Assembly: GCA_012295275.1 (NCBI GenBank)
Contig: CM022671.1
Coordinates: 12,712,678 to 12,776,677 of the forward strand
Reading direction: 5' to 3'
Length of the DNA: 64,000 nt
DNA from: Chrysomallon squamiferum
Taxonomy: Eukaryota; Mollusca; Gastropoda; Neomphalida; Peltospiridae
Part shown: positions 1 to 12,400 of the stretch, piece after piece
Numbering within the stretch: the stretch's first letter is position 1
Layout: each line of letters starts with the position of its first letter
The notes under the pieces: model-generated
Seen by the model: only the letters and a program-made list of their open reading frames with translations
Databases searched by the model: none
What the model was told of the DNA's origin: nothing
Translations under genes and position numbers: made by a program

Positions 1-476
1 AAGTCCAGTAACAGTGTGAAAAAACCGTCTGCATTAACTGTTATACAAGACTTTAGCCGTGATCGGTTGACCACTTGTTTGGTGCTATTGTTTTTAGAAT
101 GAATAACTGCTGCCGTGTATCCATGGATATTCCGACTGAGTTGTTAAGTAACCAGTTTTTATTTTGTTTTTGCAGAAACAGCAGACCGTATGAGTTTACT
201 TAGATGTGAGTAATGCACGATAGAAGAGGAAGAAATCTTAAATTATTTGAATGTTCTGTGTATTCTGACTTCCAAAGCAATATTTTTTTACCAAGTACCA
301 CATGACAAGTGCAGGTGGACTATATTTTCTGTGATTTTTTTATTTATTTTTTATTGTTTTATTATATTTTGTTAGAGTCTGGTCGGATGTTTCAACAAGT
401 ATGAATACAAGTGTGATAAAACAGAAGAGTTATAAATCTTTCCTGTCTGGATAGGTAACTAAATTATTAATGAATT
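1..476. other. upstream region of the ANKUB1-like gene
   Basis: No coding exon recognised. A pyrimidine-rich stretch ending in TTTTTGCAG near 168-176 could be a splice acceptor for a 5' UTR exon leading to the start codon at 477, but no matching upstream exon can be proved. Confidence 0.4.
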
Positions 477-2558
477 ATGTTAGTGTTTGGTCTTTTCGAA
501 GGAGAGAGGGTGACAGTAGATGTTCCTCCGGGCACGTCAGTCAAAGATGTGAAGACTATGATTCAAGAACGTCTTAATATTCCCATGGATATCTACAAAC
601 ACGATCAAAAGATTCTGGTGCTTACGTATGGTGGGGCTGATCTGGGAGATGATTGGATATTCAGCGACCTGGGAATCGTTCCCGGAACCACGGTCCGGAT
701 CCAACTCAAGGAAGAAGTGAAACCTGTTCTGTTCATCCGCTGTTCCCACAATAAGGAGATAGTCAGTATTGTAGAAAATCTCAACATTAGTCGCATGTCT
801 GTGAATGATTTGCGAACAATTGTTCAGAATAAAACCGGTCTTCCAATGGCAATATTTCGTTTGACCACATTAGATGGTCGAGAGCTGTATGACGAACATT
901 GTTTAGATGAGTATGGAATAGACGTAGGCCATACTATCAAACTCGAAAACTGGGACGGCTACAATGAATTTCTTAATTTATGTATAATGGGATTCACACC
1001 ACAGGTTTTGTCTCAAGTGTCGTCGGATGAAGTTACCGGTAGATTTCAAACTAAGCTTGCTCTTTTTATTGCTTCGCATTTTGGCAACGTCGACCTAGCT
1101 CGTTGTATGATAAGACAAGGAGTAAATCCATCAGAAGTAATCGGAGAACACCCACAAAGGATGTGGTGTAGATTAGAATCTCACATCGAAACATTCAAAG
1201 CCCCAGTCCATCAGGCAACGGAAATGGGTCAGCTGGGAATTCTTAGGCTCTTTGTCAACCATGACATAACGTGCCTACTAGCCAAAGACGGAAATGGATT
1301 AGCTCCCCTTAATCTTGCACTCAGAAAGAAGATCAAACCATGTGCCTCGTTTTTGCTTACCAAACAGATGACTCGCGTGAACTTTGCAAAAAACCTTTCT
1401 TTCAGTTTAATTACTTATTATCATATTAAACTGTGGTGTGATCAAGCTAAAGAACGAGCTTATCTGAAATATGGTTTTGCAAAATCGTCTTTAAAACGGC
1501 GAATTTTTAACGGTCCTCTTGTAGGATACGGTATTATAGTAGATGGGTTTTCTACCAGTCCCTTGAACGGAAAGCCAAAAATGCAAATTATCAGGGAAGA
1601 TAAGGAGAAACAAAAACCATGTAGATCTATCCGAAAGTTATCAAGTATAGCACAGTCTGTCGATCCTGATCATTATTTCAGGCAGGCTGGTGCAATATTA
1701 AAACTGAAAGCTTTACAAGTAGGTAAACATTCTGAGCAGAAGTGGATAAAGATTGCTGATAAATCTAAAGGGAACCCTGCAGTACCAACGAAACACACTC
1801 AGATAAAGGATCTTTCAAATGGTGAAGTGGAAGACAAATCAGTTATATCTAAATCCCCGTCAATGAGAACTCAAGATGGGACTGGATACACCTCTTCTTC
1901 AGCCACCAATCAAGAAAATCAGAAATTTCCCCTAATAAACGAACAGTCTCGGCGACTAAAGATTGGTTGTCTTTCTACGGCAAATGTTAGTGCAGCACAT
2001 CGAGAAGAACTAGAAAACCAAACTAAAAGAAGTCTAAACAAATCGCAGTCAAAATCTAAACGTGCATATTTTCAGCCAAGCCAAACCAAGTTATACAAGT
2101 CAATGCCGAACGTTAACCTCACAAGCACAGACAGAAGCGAGAAATCTTCCAGTGTGGCAGATGAGATGTCCAAATCAGAAGATTTAACTCCAGAAGGAAG
2201 TGTAAAGAAACCTCGAGTCAGACGTAAACAGTTGGCGTCTGCCGTTATGCTTTCAAAAGCCAAATCGACAGAAAATGTCATCCCTCTGCCTCTGATAAGT
2301 AATGAGGCAGACAAGCGGCCATTCTTTTATTTGAATGGGAAAAGAGAAGATGAATATTTCGGCCCTTTAATGAATCTAGTTGCTAGGGCCAAAGGAGCAA
2401 ATTCACGTGATCGAGCAATCAAGTCAATGTCTATTGCCAACTCATTCAAGGAAAAACCTTGGCTCTGTCAGATTCGTATGGCGCTTTCCATGAACTCTAA
2501 ATCAGTTAAGCGAAATGTTTATAATGGAGGTGATAGAAAGCATGTTACAACTTTGTAA
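477..2558 (+). CDS. ANKUB1: ANKUB1-like ubiquitin-like and ankyrin-repeat protein
   Basis: A single-exon open frame of 693 aa. Residues about 1-78 read as a ubiquitin-like fold (MLVFGLFEGERVTVDVPPGT, then a hydrophobic beta/alpha pattern). Residues about 82-158 form a second, more diverged ubiquitin-like module ending in IDVGHTIKLENWDGYNEF. Residues about 180-300 carry degenerate ankyrin-type helices (KLALFIASHFGNVDLARCMI; PVHQATEMGQLGILRLFVNH; LAPLNLALRKKIKPCASFLL). The rest is a basic, Ser/Lys-rich, probably disordered tail. This order fits ankyrin repeat and ubiquitin domain-containing protein 1, whose function is poorly known. I took the first ATG because the Ubl fold starts directly there. 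The lack of introns is unusual beside its neighbours and could reflect retroposition. The family call rests on domain order recalled from memory. Confidence 0.82.
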   Translation: MLVFGLFEGERVTVDVPPGTSVKDVKTMIQERLNIPMDIYKHDQKILVLTYGGADLGDDWIFSDLGIVPGTTVRIQLKEEVKPVLFIRCSHNKEIVSIVENLNISRMSVNDLRTIVQNKTGLPMAIFRLTTLDGRELYDEHCLDEYGIDVGHTIKLENWDGYNEFLNLCIMGFTPQVLSQVSSDEVTGRFQTKLALFIASHFGNVDLARCMIRQGVNPSEVIGEHPQRMWCRLESHIETFKAPVHQATEMGQLGILRLFVNHDITCLLAKDGNGLAPLNLALRKKIKPCASFLLTKQMTRVNFAKNLSFSLITYYHIKLWCDQAKERAYLKYGFAKSSLKRRIFNGPLVGYGIIVDGFSTSPLNGKPKMQIIREDKEKQKPCRSIRKLSSIAQSVDPDHYFRQAGAILKLKALQVGKHSEQKWIKIADKSKGNPAVPTKHTQIKDLSNGEVEDKSVISKSPSMRTQDGTGYTSSSATNQENQKFPLINEQSRRLKIGCLSTANVSAAHREELENQTKRSLNKSQSKSKRAYFQPSQTKLYKSMPNVNLTSTDRSEKSSSVADEMSKSEDLTPEGSVKKPRVRRKQLASAVMLSKAKSTENVIPLPLISNEADKRPFFYLNGKREDEYFGPLMNLVARAKGANSRDRAIKSMSIANSFKEKPWLCQIRMALSMNSKSVKRNVYNGGDRKHVTTL

Positions 2559-2563
2559 ATAAA
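2558..2563 (+). terminator. poly(A) signal AATAAA
   Basis: AATAAA overlaps the stop codon of the ANKUB1-like gene. Further AT-rich, AATAAA-like sites follow, so the real cleavage site may lie further downstream. Confidence 0.4.
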
Positions 2564-5500
2564 AATATATATGCGTTTCTGTGCCTCTTTGAAAAAAACA
2601 ATGCCAACTATTTCGATGTAAGATACCCAATACGACTTGTGATAATATTTATGAATTTATAAATGATTAAACTGGCATCCGAATATTTAAAATATTATAA
2701 AAGATTCATGATAGTTTTATATTTTTTATTCTTGAATGTATTATCTGCAATTTATTTTATGATATTAAACGTATTTATAATACAAATAATATTTTAGTTA
2801 TTGCGGTGGAGTTAATTATTTTTATTATTATTATTATTTTTTTTTTTTTTACTTCGTCTGGTGTTTGTAAATGTTAAACATTTTAGCAGCATGTAACGGT
2901 AAAGATTACAGAGCACTAATCTTTCACCTTTGTATGTGCGACGATATTTTGCCAACTGTTGCATTTTACATGTTTTTACTTCCAGACTGTTAATTTAAAT
3001 AATATAATATGATAATAACAACCTGTAAAATAAATAATATGATAGCATGTAAGGTCTTGCATAACCGTTTTATATATATTTGAATAGTATTATTAAATGA
3101 GAAAATATTAAATATGGCGGCCATTTAATTTTTAACTTTTATATTAACTTACCAGAACAGGACACAACCAGTTTATCTCATGTCAAATTTTAATCTAGAC
3201 ACGATTACCTAACTAGCAAAATGGCATAAAAGCATTAGTATAACACTTGTATTATCATTTTTTTCCAAGCTTTGTGAGATTATAATGTAAATAAATAATT
3301 TATGTAGTTCAATAGGTATGTTTGTTTATTTATTTTTATATATGTATATATTAAATTATTGTTTTGATCAACCTTCCTAGGTGTGTGTGTGTGTGTGTGT
3401 GTGTTTTATAAGCAGTTACGCCGTTATAGTGTTATGAAAGAAAAATGTAACTGAGAATTACTGCGAGAATGATATAGATTTATTCAGAGAAAGAAGAAAA
3501 AACAACAACCTACAAATGAAGACAGAGTGATTAGTTTAATGAACGAACAATAATGAATCAAAGAAAAATTATGAATTGATTAATGGGAGATAACTATTCC
3601 ACATTTATTTGAATATATTGTTCTTTATTAATTTTAAATTTAAACTTCTTATTTTCATTCTGATTATAATCAAGTCATTATTAGGTTTTAATTTATTTTT
3701 GAATTAATAATAATAATAATAATACTGTTTAAGAGTATAAATATATTTTCTAATTAAATGAATGAGTCACACGTACACAGTGAATAAAAGATCTCCAGGT
3801 GTGCCTGTTTTATTCAGTCCCAGAATATTTAATTTAATAGCTCTCAGAAAGTTCCACTCTCACATATAAATTTCATATTTTTGAAGCTGCATGTTTACTT
3901 TCTACTAGGTACTGGTGTCGGCACTGCGAAGCTACCAGCAAAGTTTGGTATACATTTTTTTATTATTATTTTTTTCAAACGAGCATGCAATGTATAATAT
4001 AATAAAAGTCAACATTTTCTCTTTCTAAAACACTTTTTATTTTTGTTTTAATGGTCTATCGCAAATGAATGATTTTACCAATCAGCCTCACGTATCAGTG
4101 TAAATGTCCTTTACAGAGGTAGACAACACATAGCATGATATATTATCAAATATGCTTTGTCAAAGATATCTCACTTCAGAATGGGCCCTTAAAAATCGAG
4201 ATTAGCGCAAATGGGACAAAAATTAAATATTAAAAATATTTAAAAATACAAATTTCATGACATTTTAATTTTTTTCACTGAAATAAGGAAAAAAGATCAT
4301 GAATAACTGTTAAAAAGTTATTGCAAAATGTAATGAATGTAATGACAGTTTGAATGATAAAAAAAATCGTAATAATTAAAAAATAATAATAATAATAAAA
4401 AAATAAAAATTATAATAAAATTAAATAAAAAAAAAACTAGAATTGCACACACATTCAAAAGCAAACACATCATACTTTCATGTCACAATAAACAGTCAGT
4501 TTTGTTTCTTAAAATAAATTATTTCCACCTTGTTAGGTACTTTGTTTAGTAACTAAAATATACAATAGCTACTAAACATTTTGTTTTATGATGTTCTGCG
4601 TCATGGACTTCTATTCGTCGTCTGTTGCCAGTAGTAGTTACTCTTAGTACGGCACGGGTTACGTTTCAAAATTTTTATTATGATAATTATATCGGTTATT
4701 ATACTGATGTATATAAATGATAAATTATCGATAGCTATAATTGTATTGATTATATTGTTCTTCATCCAGTATAATTGTCATGTTGTCAATAAAAAGAAAA
4801 CTTTAACTTCCAGATGCTTAACACTTATATTAATCTGTGTTGTTGAATCGAGAGCTATATACAGGTATGTATCTAAACTGAATCTACTGTGTATGTAACG
4901 AAATGGATATATCTTCTGTATTTATTTATTTATTTATTTATTATTCCTAAGAAATTAAACTGCTACTATTACTACTGCTACATCTATCACGATAATAAAA
5001 CAGAGATATATGTTATCTTATTTGAAGTTAAATTGGTCGCCTTATTAAATAAATAAATAAATAAATAAATCATAAGTTGATCATAAAATCATTCATAATT
5101 AATAACTTCTTCTTGTAAACATTAATGATATAATCGTTTCACACAGTCATGATTGCTGCTCATGTCATATAACAGAAAGCGGTGACACTGTTAATAGTAT
5201 TCCTCCTTTCTATCAGCCATATTGAGTTTATTCATTTTTTATTGTTGCTGTTGTTTGTTTTGGGTTGTTGTTTTTATGTTGTTGTTGTTTTTATTTTTAT
5301 TTTTTTTAAATTACACTGTCAATCACGACTTATTCAATTTATTATTATTATTGTTGGTGTTGTTGGTGGTGGTGGTGGTGTTGTTGTTCAGTGAGAGCAG
5401 TAAAGATAATATTTTAAATGATTTCTGAGTTAAAATTAAATAAATAAATAAATAATTTAATATTTCAGGTTTTAATAATATTAGAAAATTGTTATTATTA

Positions 5501-5992
5501 TTATTTATGATATGTCAAAATTATTATTTTCAAGGAGAGTGATGCCAAGTATCTTACGAATGGATCCAGATTACAGAAAAATATAAAACAGTGGTTTTGT
5601 TTAGTATGTTAATTAAAATCATTAAAAAATGATATCGATACGAATAAATAAATAAACTAAAAAAATAAAAATAAAGGTTAATGCTGTCCCTGATCCTGAT
5701 CTTTATTCTTTTTTCTTCACAGTATTATTCTTTAAATAAATAAATGTGTGTGTGTCTGTGTTCGTGCGTGCGTGCGTGCGTGCGTGCGTGTGTGTTCATT
5801 TGTTATAAATACAAAATTTTCATTCTTATCTATACATGAAAAGGTTTTTGTACCGTTATGGGTTCACACGATTAATATATGATGGAGGTCAAGATACTAT
5901 TATTGTGTTTGCGCATGTCAGGCCTGGCAAAGCAGGTTTCCAATACCTAGGCCATAAATTTTGTGTGTGAGTTACATATATACTAAAGCATC
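2559..5992. other. gene-free AT-rich spacer
   Basis: No exon recognised on either strand. It holds simple repeats: GT run at about 3380-3404, TTTA/TAAA runs at about 4919-4942 and 5045-5070, TTG/GGT-type runs at about 5240-5390, and a GTGC run at about 5764-5790. The short open frames here are low-complexity translations of these runs. Confidence 0.6.
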
Positions 5993-8900
5993 ATGTCGAT
6001 ATAACTATAAGTAGACTTGTTGTCATAAGTATTGCAGTTGTAATTTTACTAGGATGGCTTTTCGAATGGTGTGTTCATTTTATGGCTGTGATATATGGGT
6101 GAGTTTATGATATTATAATATCCATTAGTCTTCAAATCAGTATATTTTGTCAGTTATTCTCCTATTCAGAATTAAATGATTGCATTAATCAATTTTTCTT
6201 GGAGTTAAGTAATAATAGTCCCAATTAAGTACCAATGTATATTATTGAAAATATAATTCATTGTATGCTTAATTCATTTAATGCTCAGGCACACAGTCCA
6301 TCCTGGGCAAGCACACCTGGAGGTTGGTTATAGAGTTAGTAATAAACCTGAGAAAAACCATAGCATAGTACAAGATCTTTAACCTGAAATTCCCTTGACA
6401 AAACAATAATATACAAATAAATTTTAATGGGAAAAACTTTATCTTAACATACATAATACTGAAAATTATTCATTTATGCAAAATAATAATAATAATAAAA
6501 AATAAAACTAATTTTACTAGCATTTTGTTTTACACTTTCTCATTTTAGTTAACTCCATTTTTATAAACAGATATGTTGGCCCAAATGGAAAGATAAACAA
6601 TATGCTGAAGCCTTATGAAGCAGCCAAATATGACCTTGTTCTTGTATCTGACAGTTCATCAAGAGTAGGTTATTATTTTTGTTTTAAATATTCATTTTAA
6701 AGATTAATAAACAATAGAAATATTATTCACACAACTGTTACTGTGGTATCTAATATTAATTATATTTAAAATGTTTCTGTTACAGCTACATTTATGATTA
6801 TATATCATATGGGTTCTGTTACATTGAAATTATAATATTAATTATATATAATATATGAGAGTGTACTGCAGTGAAAATTTAATATATGTGAATATGGGTT
6901 GTATTGCAGTGAAAGAAAATGCAGATGATGACCTCACTGAAATGAGATGTAGGAATGGTACTACAGATGCTTTATTGTGAAAACAGAAAAGGATTTGCCT
7001 CTGTATATGAAAAGGTTATTTAAAAATAATAATAATACTAATAATAAAGTCTTTTTGCTACTGTCAGTACTCATTGCAAATTAAATAAACCCATGTCAGT
7101 TATACTGAGTGTTGCAAAATAAGTTAAATCACTTCTTCTGATGATATAATAGCTCCAGCAGATGAATCATAAAACTAGTTTCATATAGTCAGTAATTAGG
7201 TGTACCTTTCATGTGTGTGTTTGTACATATATTCATACCTGTTTTGAAGTGACAGTTGTTTTATGTTCAGTGTATAAGGAAACTCGGTTCACCTTGAAAG
7301 ATAAATGAACCACAATAAAAATGCCCTTTTTTTGAAATTCTGAATGCTAACGAAATATGAATCATTTGTTGCACCAGTATGTTTATCTTTCCTAGTTCAT
7401 CCAACCATATATAAAGTTATTTTATTGTTACTAAAAAATAAAAATAAAAGGTTTCTAAACACGATCTTTTATTTACAAAAATGTTTATAAAGTTAAAATG
7501 TGAAACATTTTTGTTTCAGGTTTATTTTGGAACAATGCAAGCTCGGAACTCTGTGTCAGCTAATATTGTAGGAATCAACTCTTCTACAGGAATGTCTTGT
7601 CTCATGTGGACAGATGTTTTAGATAAGGTTGGAGGGATAGCAGCATTTAGCACAAGGGTTACTTTTTTGTGGAAGTGTTTAGAAAACAGTAAGTATATGT
7701 GTATATGTATATATATATATTTTTATGTTACATCTAAATTTTGTTTAAATCCATATTCATTATTTAAAGATACTGTAAGTATATTTCATTTCAAGAAGTT
7801 TGTTGAGCCATATAAATTGTATATCAGATTTAAAAAAAAATGTATTTCCTTTTCTTTCTTTTCTTTTTTCTCTTGCATTTCAGTAATTACAGAGTAGTAC
7901 TGTGTGGCTTACCAGCTTTTGCAGAATTGTTGGTCAAGTAACATCAGTGATTTCAATCAAAGATCAGTTAGGTTAGTTTTTAGTTTATTCATACCATTAA
8001 TGAGTTTCTCTGTACTCGTTGCTACATAATTAGTCATTCAGTATAGCAAAAAATGACTGTGAATTCAACCTTTCTGCTTTAATATGGTGTTTTAATTTTT
8101 TTTTTTTTTTGATCACTGACCTAGAAATGAACTTTTTATTTTTATTTGTTTTCCTTTCTTATTATTTATGTATATTTATTATTTGTCTTTTATTTAAAAT
8201 TTATCACAAATTAAAAAGATAAAGCAAAATAATATAACAATGTAATTAAAAACCACAGATTCAATTAATCCAGAAAGATATTGTGTGTGTGTGGATCTTG
8301 TATATTTTATATAATGTCTGTGTAAATTAGTTAAAAATAAGTGCATAAATTAAGCATTTATAATAGTGAAACATGCACTACTACAGCATAATTTCAGGAC
8401 TCTAGAAAGCAAGAATAAATTATCCATCCAGTCATAAACACACCTGAATTTAGACACTGTTGTTATTTGATTATTAAATATCCATTTTTGCAACTGATTG
8501 TTTTAATTTAGTTTTTATTTTTCTATGTTATAATTATTTCTTAGATATTTATATAATTTATTTATTTATTCCTTCATTATTTTTATTTTTTTAAATTAGT
8601 TCAGGTCTCAGACACATATTTTATTAGCCTGCGGGCTCATGCAAGACAGATCATTGAAGTGATCTTTGCATTGTTTTGTATTTTGCAGGTGGTATAAGCT
8701 GCATTTTGCAATGCTCCCACATCTAATGTTTTTAGAGCTTTTCTCTGAATGTATGATACTAGGTATATGTGCATCATGTGACGTCCAGTACCTGTCCAAG
8801 TTCATTGCACTTGCATTCTTTCTCCTGCACATACTGACTTGCTCCTTTCTGTGTGTGAGGTACATTATTCTTAATTTATAAAATGGTTAAAAAGAATTAA

Positions 8901-9442
8901 ATTGTTAATGTTCAGTTCTTCACCTTGATTTGGGTTCATTGCTTTTCCATTCATATCAAAAACTTCCTTGTTGCTAATTTAGAGGAATAAAATATTCAAT
9001 TTTCTTTTTCATGTAACTACTACATAAAAATCAGTGTAGTTATTTGTTACAGACTGTAACTTTTTTTTGATTATTCAAATATTTATTACCCCAAATATTT
9101 ATATTGATTTATATGAAACCACAATGTGCTAGAAACAACAAGGAAAGTAAGTTTTATTTTCTTTATTTCTTAATTTTATTTTTATTGTTAATTATCTTTT
9201 GCAGGGACATTCATTCCAGATAACAAAATTTGAATTTCTGGCAGCCTGGCTTTTACAAGAACTTCTCATTTTCTATGTGTTTTTTCAGTCAGAAGTCTTT
9301 GTTAGTTACATGGAGGAACAAACATAAACTGCATTGGGGAGGTTTGGCAGAGGATGTATATATAAACAGTATTCAGCAGTATAACATACATGCATCAAGC
9401 AGCTGCCAATTCTTTAACAATCAAGCTGTCCTTCATGAATAA
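5993..9442 (+). pseudogene. UGCG: decayed ceramide glucosyltransferase (UGCG-like) copy
   Basis: Seven exon remnants keep the order of UGCG, the Golgi enzyme that makes glucosylceramide: about 5993-6098 (N-terminal membrane anchor, WCVHFMAVIYG; the ATG is out of frame), 6571-6664 (NGKINNMLKPYEAAKYDLVL with a D-containing VSDSS motif), 6910-7014, 7520-7688 (VYFGTMQARNSVSANIVGIN...GMSCLM), 7884-7971 (NISDFNQRSVR), 8689-8859 (WYKLHFAMLPHLM and membrane helices) and 9205-9442. The QxxRW motif survives across the 7971/8689 junction. Breaks: the exons carrying the first Asp motif are missing between 6098 and 6571; about two bases are lost near 6953; the frame shifts in exon 7520-7688 and the EDY motif is gone; there is one extra T near 7920; and the frame shifts again near 9300. 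Retained introns mean an unprocessed duplicate, not a retrocopy. Confidence 0.87.
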
Positions 9443-12400
9443 TCCACAAACATTACTTCAATTTTTATTATACAAGTTTGAACCAGGAGTCATAAACTCA
9501 ACTTTCACTTCATATAAAACCAGGAAGCATAATTGAAATATTAGGTTCATGAAGGACACTTAACAGTCCTGAGGTATGGGCCAAAGAAAAGTACTGGACT
9601 ATCAATGTAAGAAGGAAACATAAAATCATGAGGCATTATGAACTTCCAAATCCAAGAGGCATTATTGGATATCATTTTATGAAGTAAGCATACATTCTTG
9701 AGGCATTATGGACTTTTAAAACAAAGACATGTAGCTGAACTATAATCTGATGAAGAACACATGTATATCTTGAGGCGTGGATAACATCAGACAAAAGGTC
9801 ATACTTACTCTTATTAAACTAAGAATTATGGTTTGTTACTTGATATTAGTATAAGAAGCATAAATAGAATTGTTATTAAATTAACAATACATACTTCCTT
9901 TTTTCAATACAGTATAAAACTAAATTTGTCACTTGTAGATATTGATAGATTATATTATAAATTTCTTTTCATTAGTGAAATTATGTTGTAAGAGTAGAAA
10001 TCTGCAATTTTCTTTTGACATATAAACATACATTTTTATCAGTGATTGCTGATCTTTTAAATAATGATAGTGATTTAAAAAAAATTAGTTTTGTTTTTAA
10101 TGCTACTAGTTTTATACTGAACATCATTTTAAATACTTTTTTATACATTTCCAATTTGTCTAACATTTAATATTTTTTAATAATTTTCAGATTATTTTTT
10201 TATTTCTAGGTTCTATAGACATGTATATACTTCAATGTTTTTTTTTTTGTAATTTATTCTAGAATTGTCCAGGTTGTCAAATTTTTCCATTTTACACCAT
10301 TTTTATATATTACTATTTACAACACTACTATTATTTTTTGTTTTAATGCTTTAAATATTTAATTTCAGCAATAGGCTATTATTTATTCTTACCAGATGTA
10401 TATACTATGTTGATTTTATATACATTAGATTTTGCTCACTTTAACTGTTGCAAAGCATACTTTCTGTTTATTAATGTAATTTTTATATATTAGGAGACAA
10501 TTTAATGACATTACAATTACACTAGGTTAGTTGATACGCTTATCCTCATTACTGTCAGAACTAAAATCATTGAAAAGTATCAGAAGCTAACTGAATTGCT
10601 GTTCTTGGGTAATTAGATATCTATTTAGTAAAACAATACCCTGATATTAAATGATTAAGCTGCATATTACTAATAATTTGTACATCTTTAAAATTGTATT
10701 ATAAATGTTAGTAACCAAAAGGTTTATCTAAATTGTGAAATTTGCTCTTTTACATTGTCTAATGCCCAGGCATCATTAAATTAACTTTTGTTTCATGAAA
10801 ACAATCAGGGATGTGTTCGAATAGATGTCACTCTTTTATATAATTTATATAACAGTATCAATATACTTATCTATGTTTGTATTTGAAAAAAATCAACATA
10901 CATGCCACACTTTTTTTTCTTTTTTTTTAAAATTGAATCTATGCAATGCTGAAGATAAAATCAAATTAGAAATATGAGGTCACAGTGACAAAGTATCTTT
11001 TTTAATATTATCAATGGTATGAATTTTTGTGTCAAGGTTATTAGATTTTTCAACTAGAGAGAACTAAACTAACTGAAGATCTGCTTTTTATCACAGATAT
11101 TATTTATTCAAACTTGAATACTTTATCATATGGGTGATATTTTGACAAGATAATTCATACAGAATGTATATCTGAAACAAATATGAATTTTCTTACTGCA
11201 GTAAAAGTATAAAATATAAAGTAAATAGCACAGTTGACTTCTCTTAACATTTTCAGTAAACTTAACCATGCTTCAGAGATCACTTATTACTTGATATTTG
11301 TGCCTTTTTGGCAAGTGACCAAAATATCTTTCCTGTCAACAGATGTTTTTAATTCATTTGCTTAAAATATTTTTATATCAAGATATTTTAAAAGGTTTAG
11401 AGTGTACTTTATTGATTAGAAATTAATTGTATGAATAGAGTATTGCAATGAAATTTTATATATACTTAAAGCTTGTAGACATGCAATGTATATCTGTGTA
11501 TCTGTACTACTGACAGCAACATATAAACATCTATCCACACCTAAACACACTCCCTGACCAGTTTGAGAGTTCTATGACAACTACAGAATGAAGAAAACTT
11601 GAGTGTGGGCATTTCCTTTTGTTATAACCTAACAATAGACTTTTTTTTCTTCTTTTTTTTTATACATAGTTTAAAATTTATAATGTATTTTTGTGTATTA
11701 AAATCTGTAACAGTTAAGATACTGTATAACAGTGAATTAATAATTTTATTTCTTACATAATTAACAGCCATGAGCTATACATATAAACATCAATTCATAC
11801 CCAAACCCTTTATTAGTAACAACCTTGATGTCCACAACAGATCTTCATAGAAAAAATGGTTCAAGAATTATAAGCTCCAATAATCACAAAGAACATATTT
11901 TGTTATCTGAATAACTGGGGTTATATCCTGGTTTCAGTAACACACATGCTATTATTTTATATTAGTACATATCAAAATAAAAAATATATATATTGCAGAT
12001 TTCAACAACAAAAATTGGAATCTACATTGCATAATTTAAAATAAATATATAAAATATATATATATATATATATATATTAATAAAGATGTTATATGTTTTT
12101 TAAATAAATAAATATTGATAATGTTCATCTTTATAGACCACCATACTGTTTTTGTTTATCAAAACATGATACTGCACAAACTGGCTTTAAACATTTGTAA
12201 AAAAAAAAAAAAGAAGAAAAAAAAAAGATTTGAAATATGCTGGATCATTTATTGATGGCATAAAATAGTCTGTGTATTAACAAGCAATCAATACAAATGT
12301 ACTGACCACAGAGTTCAACAAACAACTTTCCAACAACTTACTATATATCTTCATATTAGTAACAGCTTTGTGGTTGTCAAGGGTAAACTATATATTCAGT

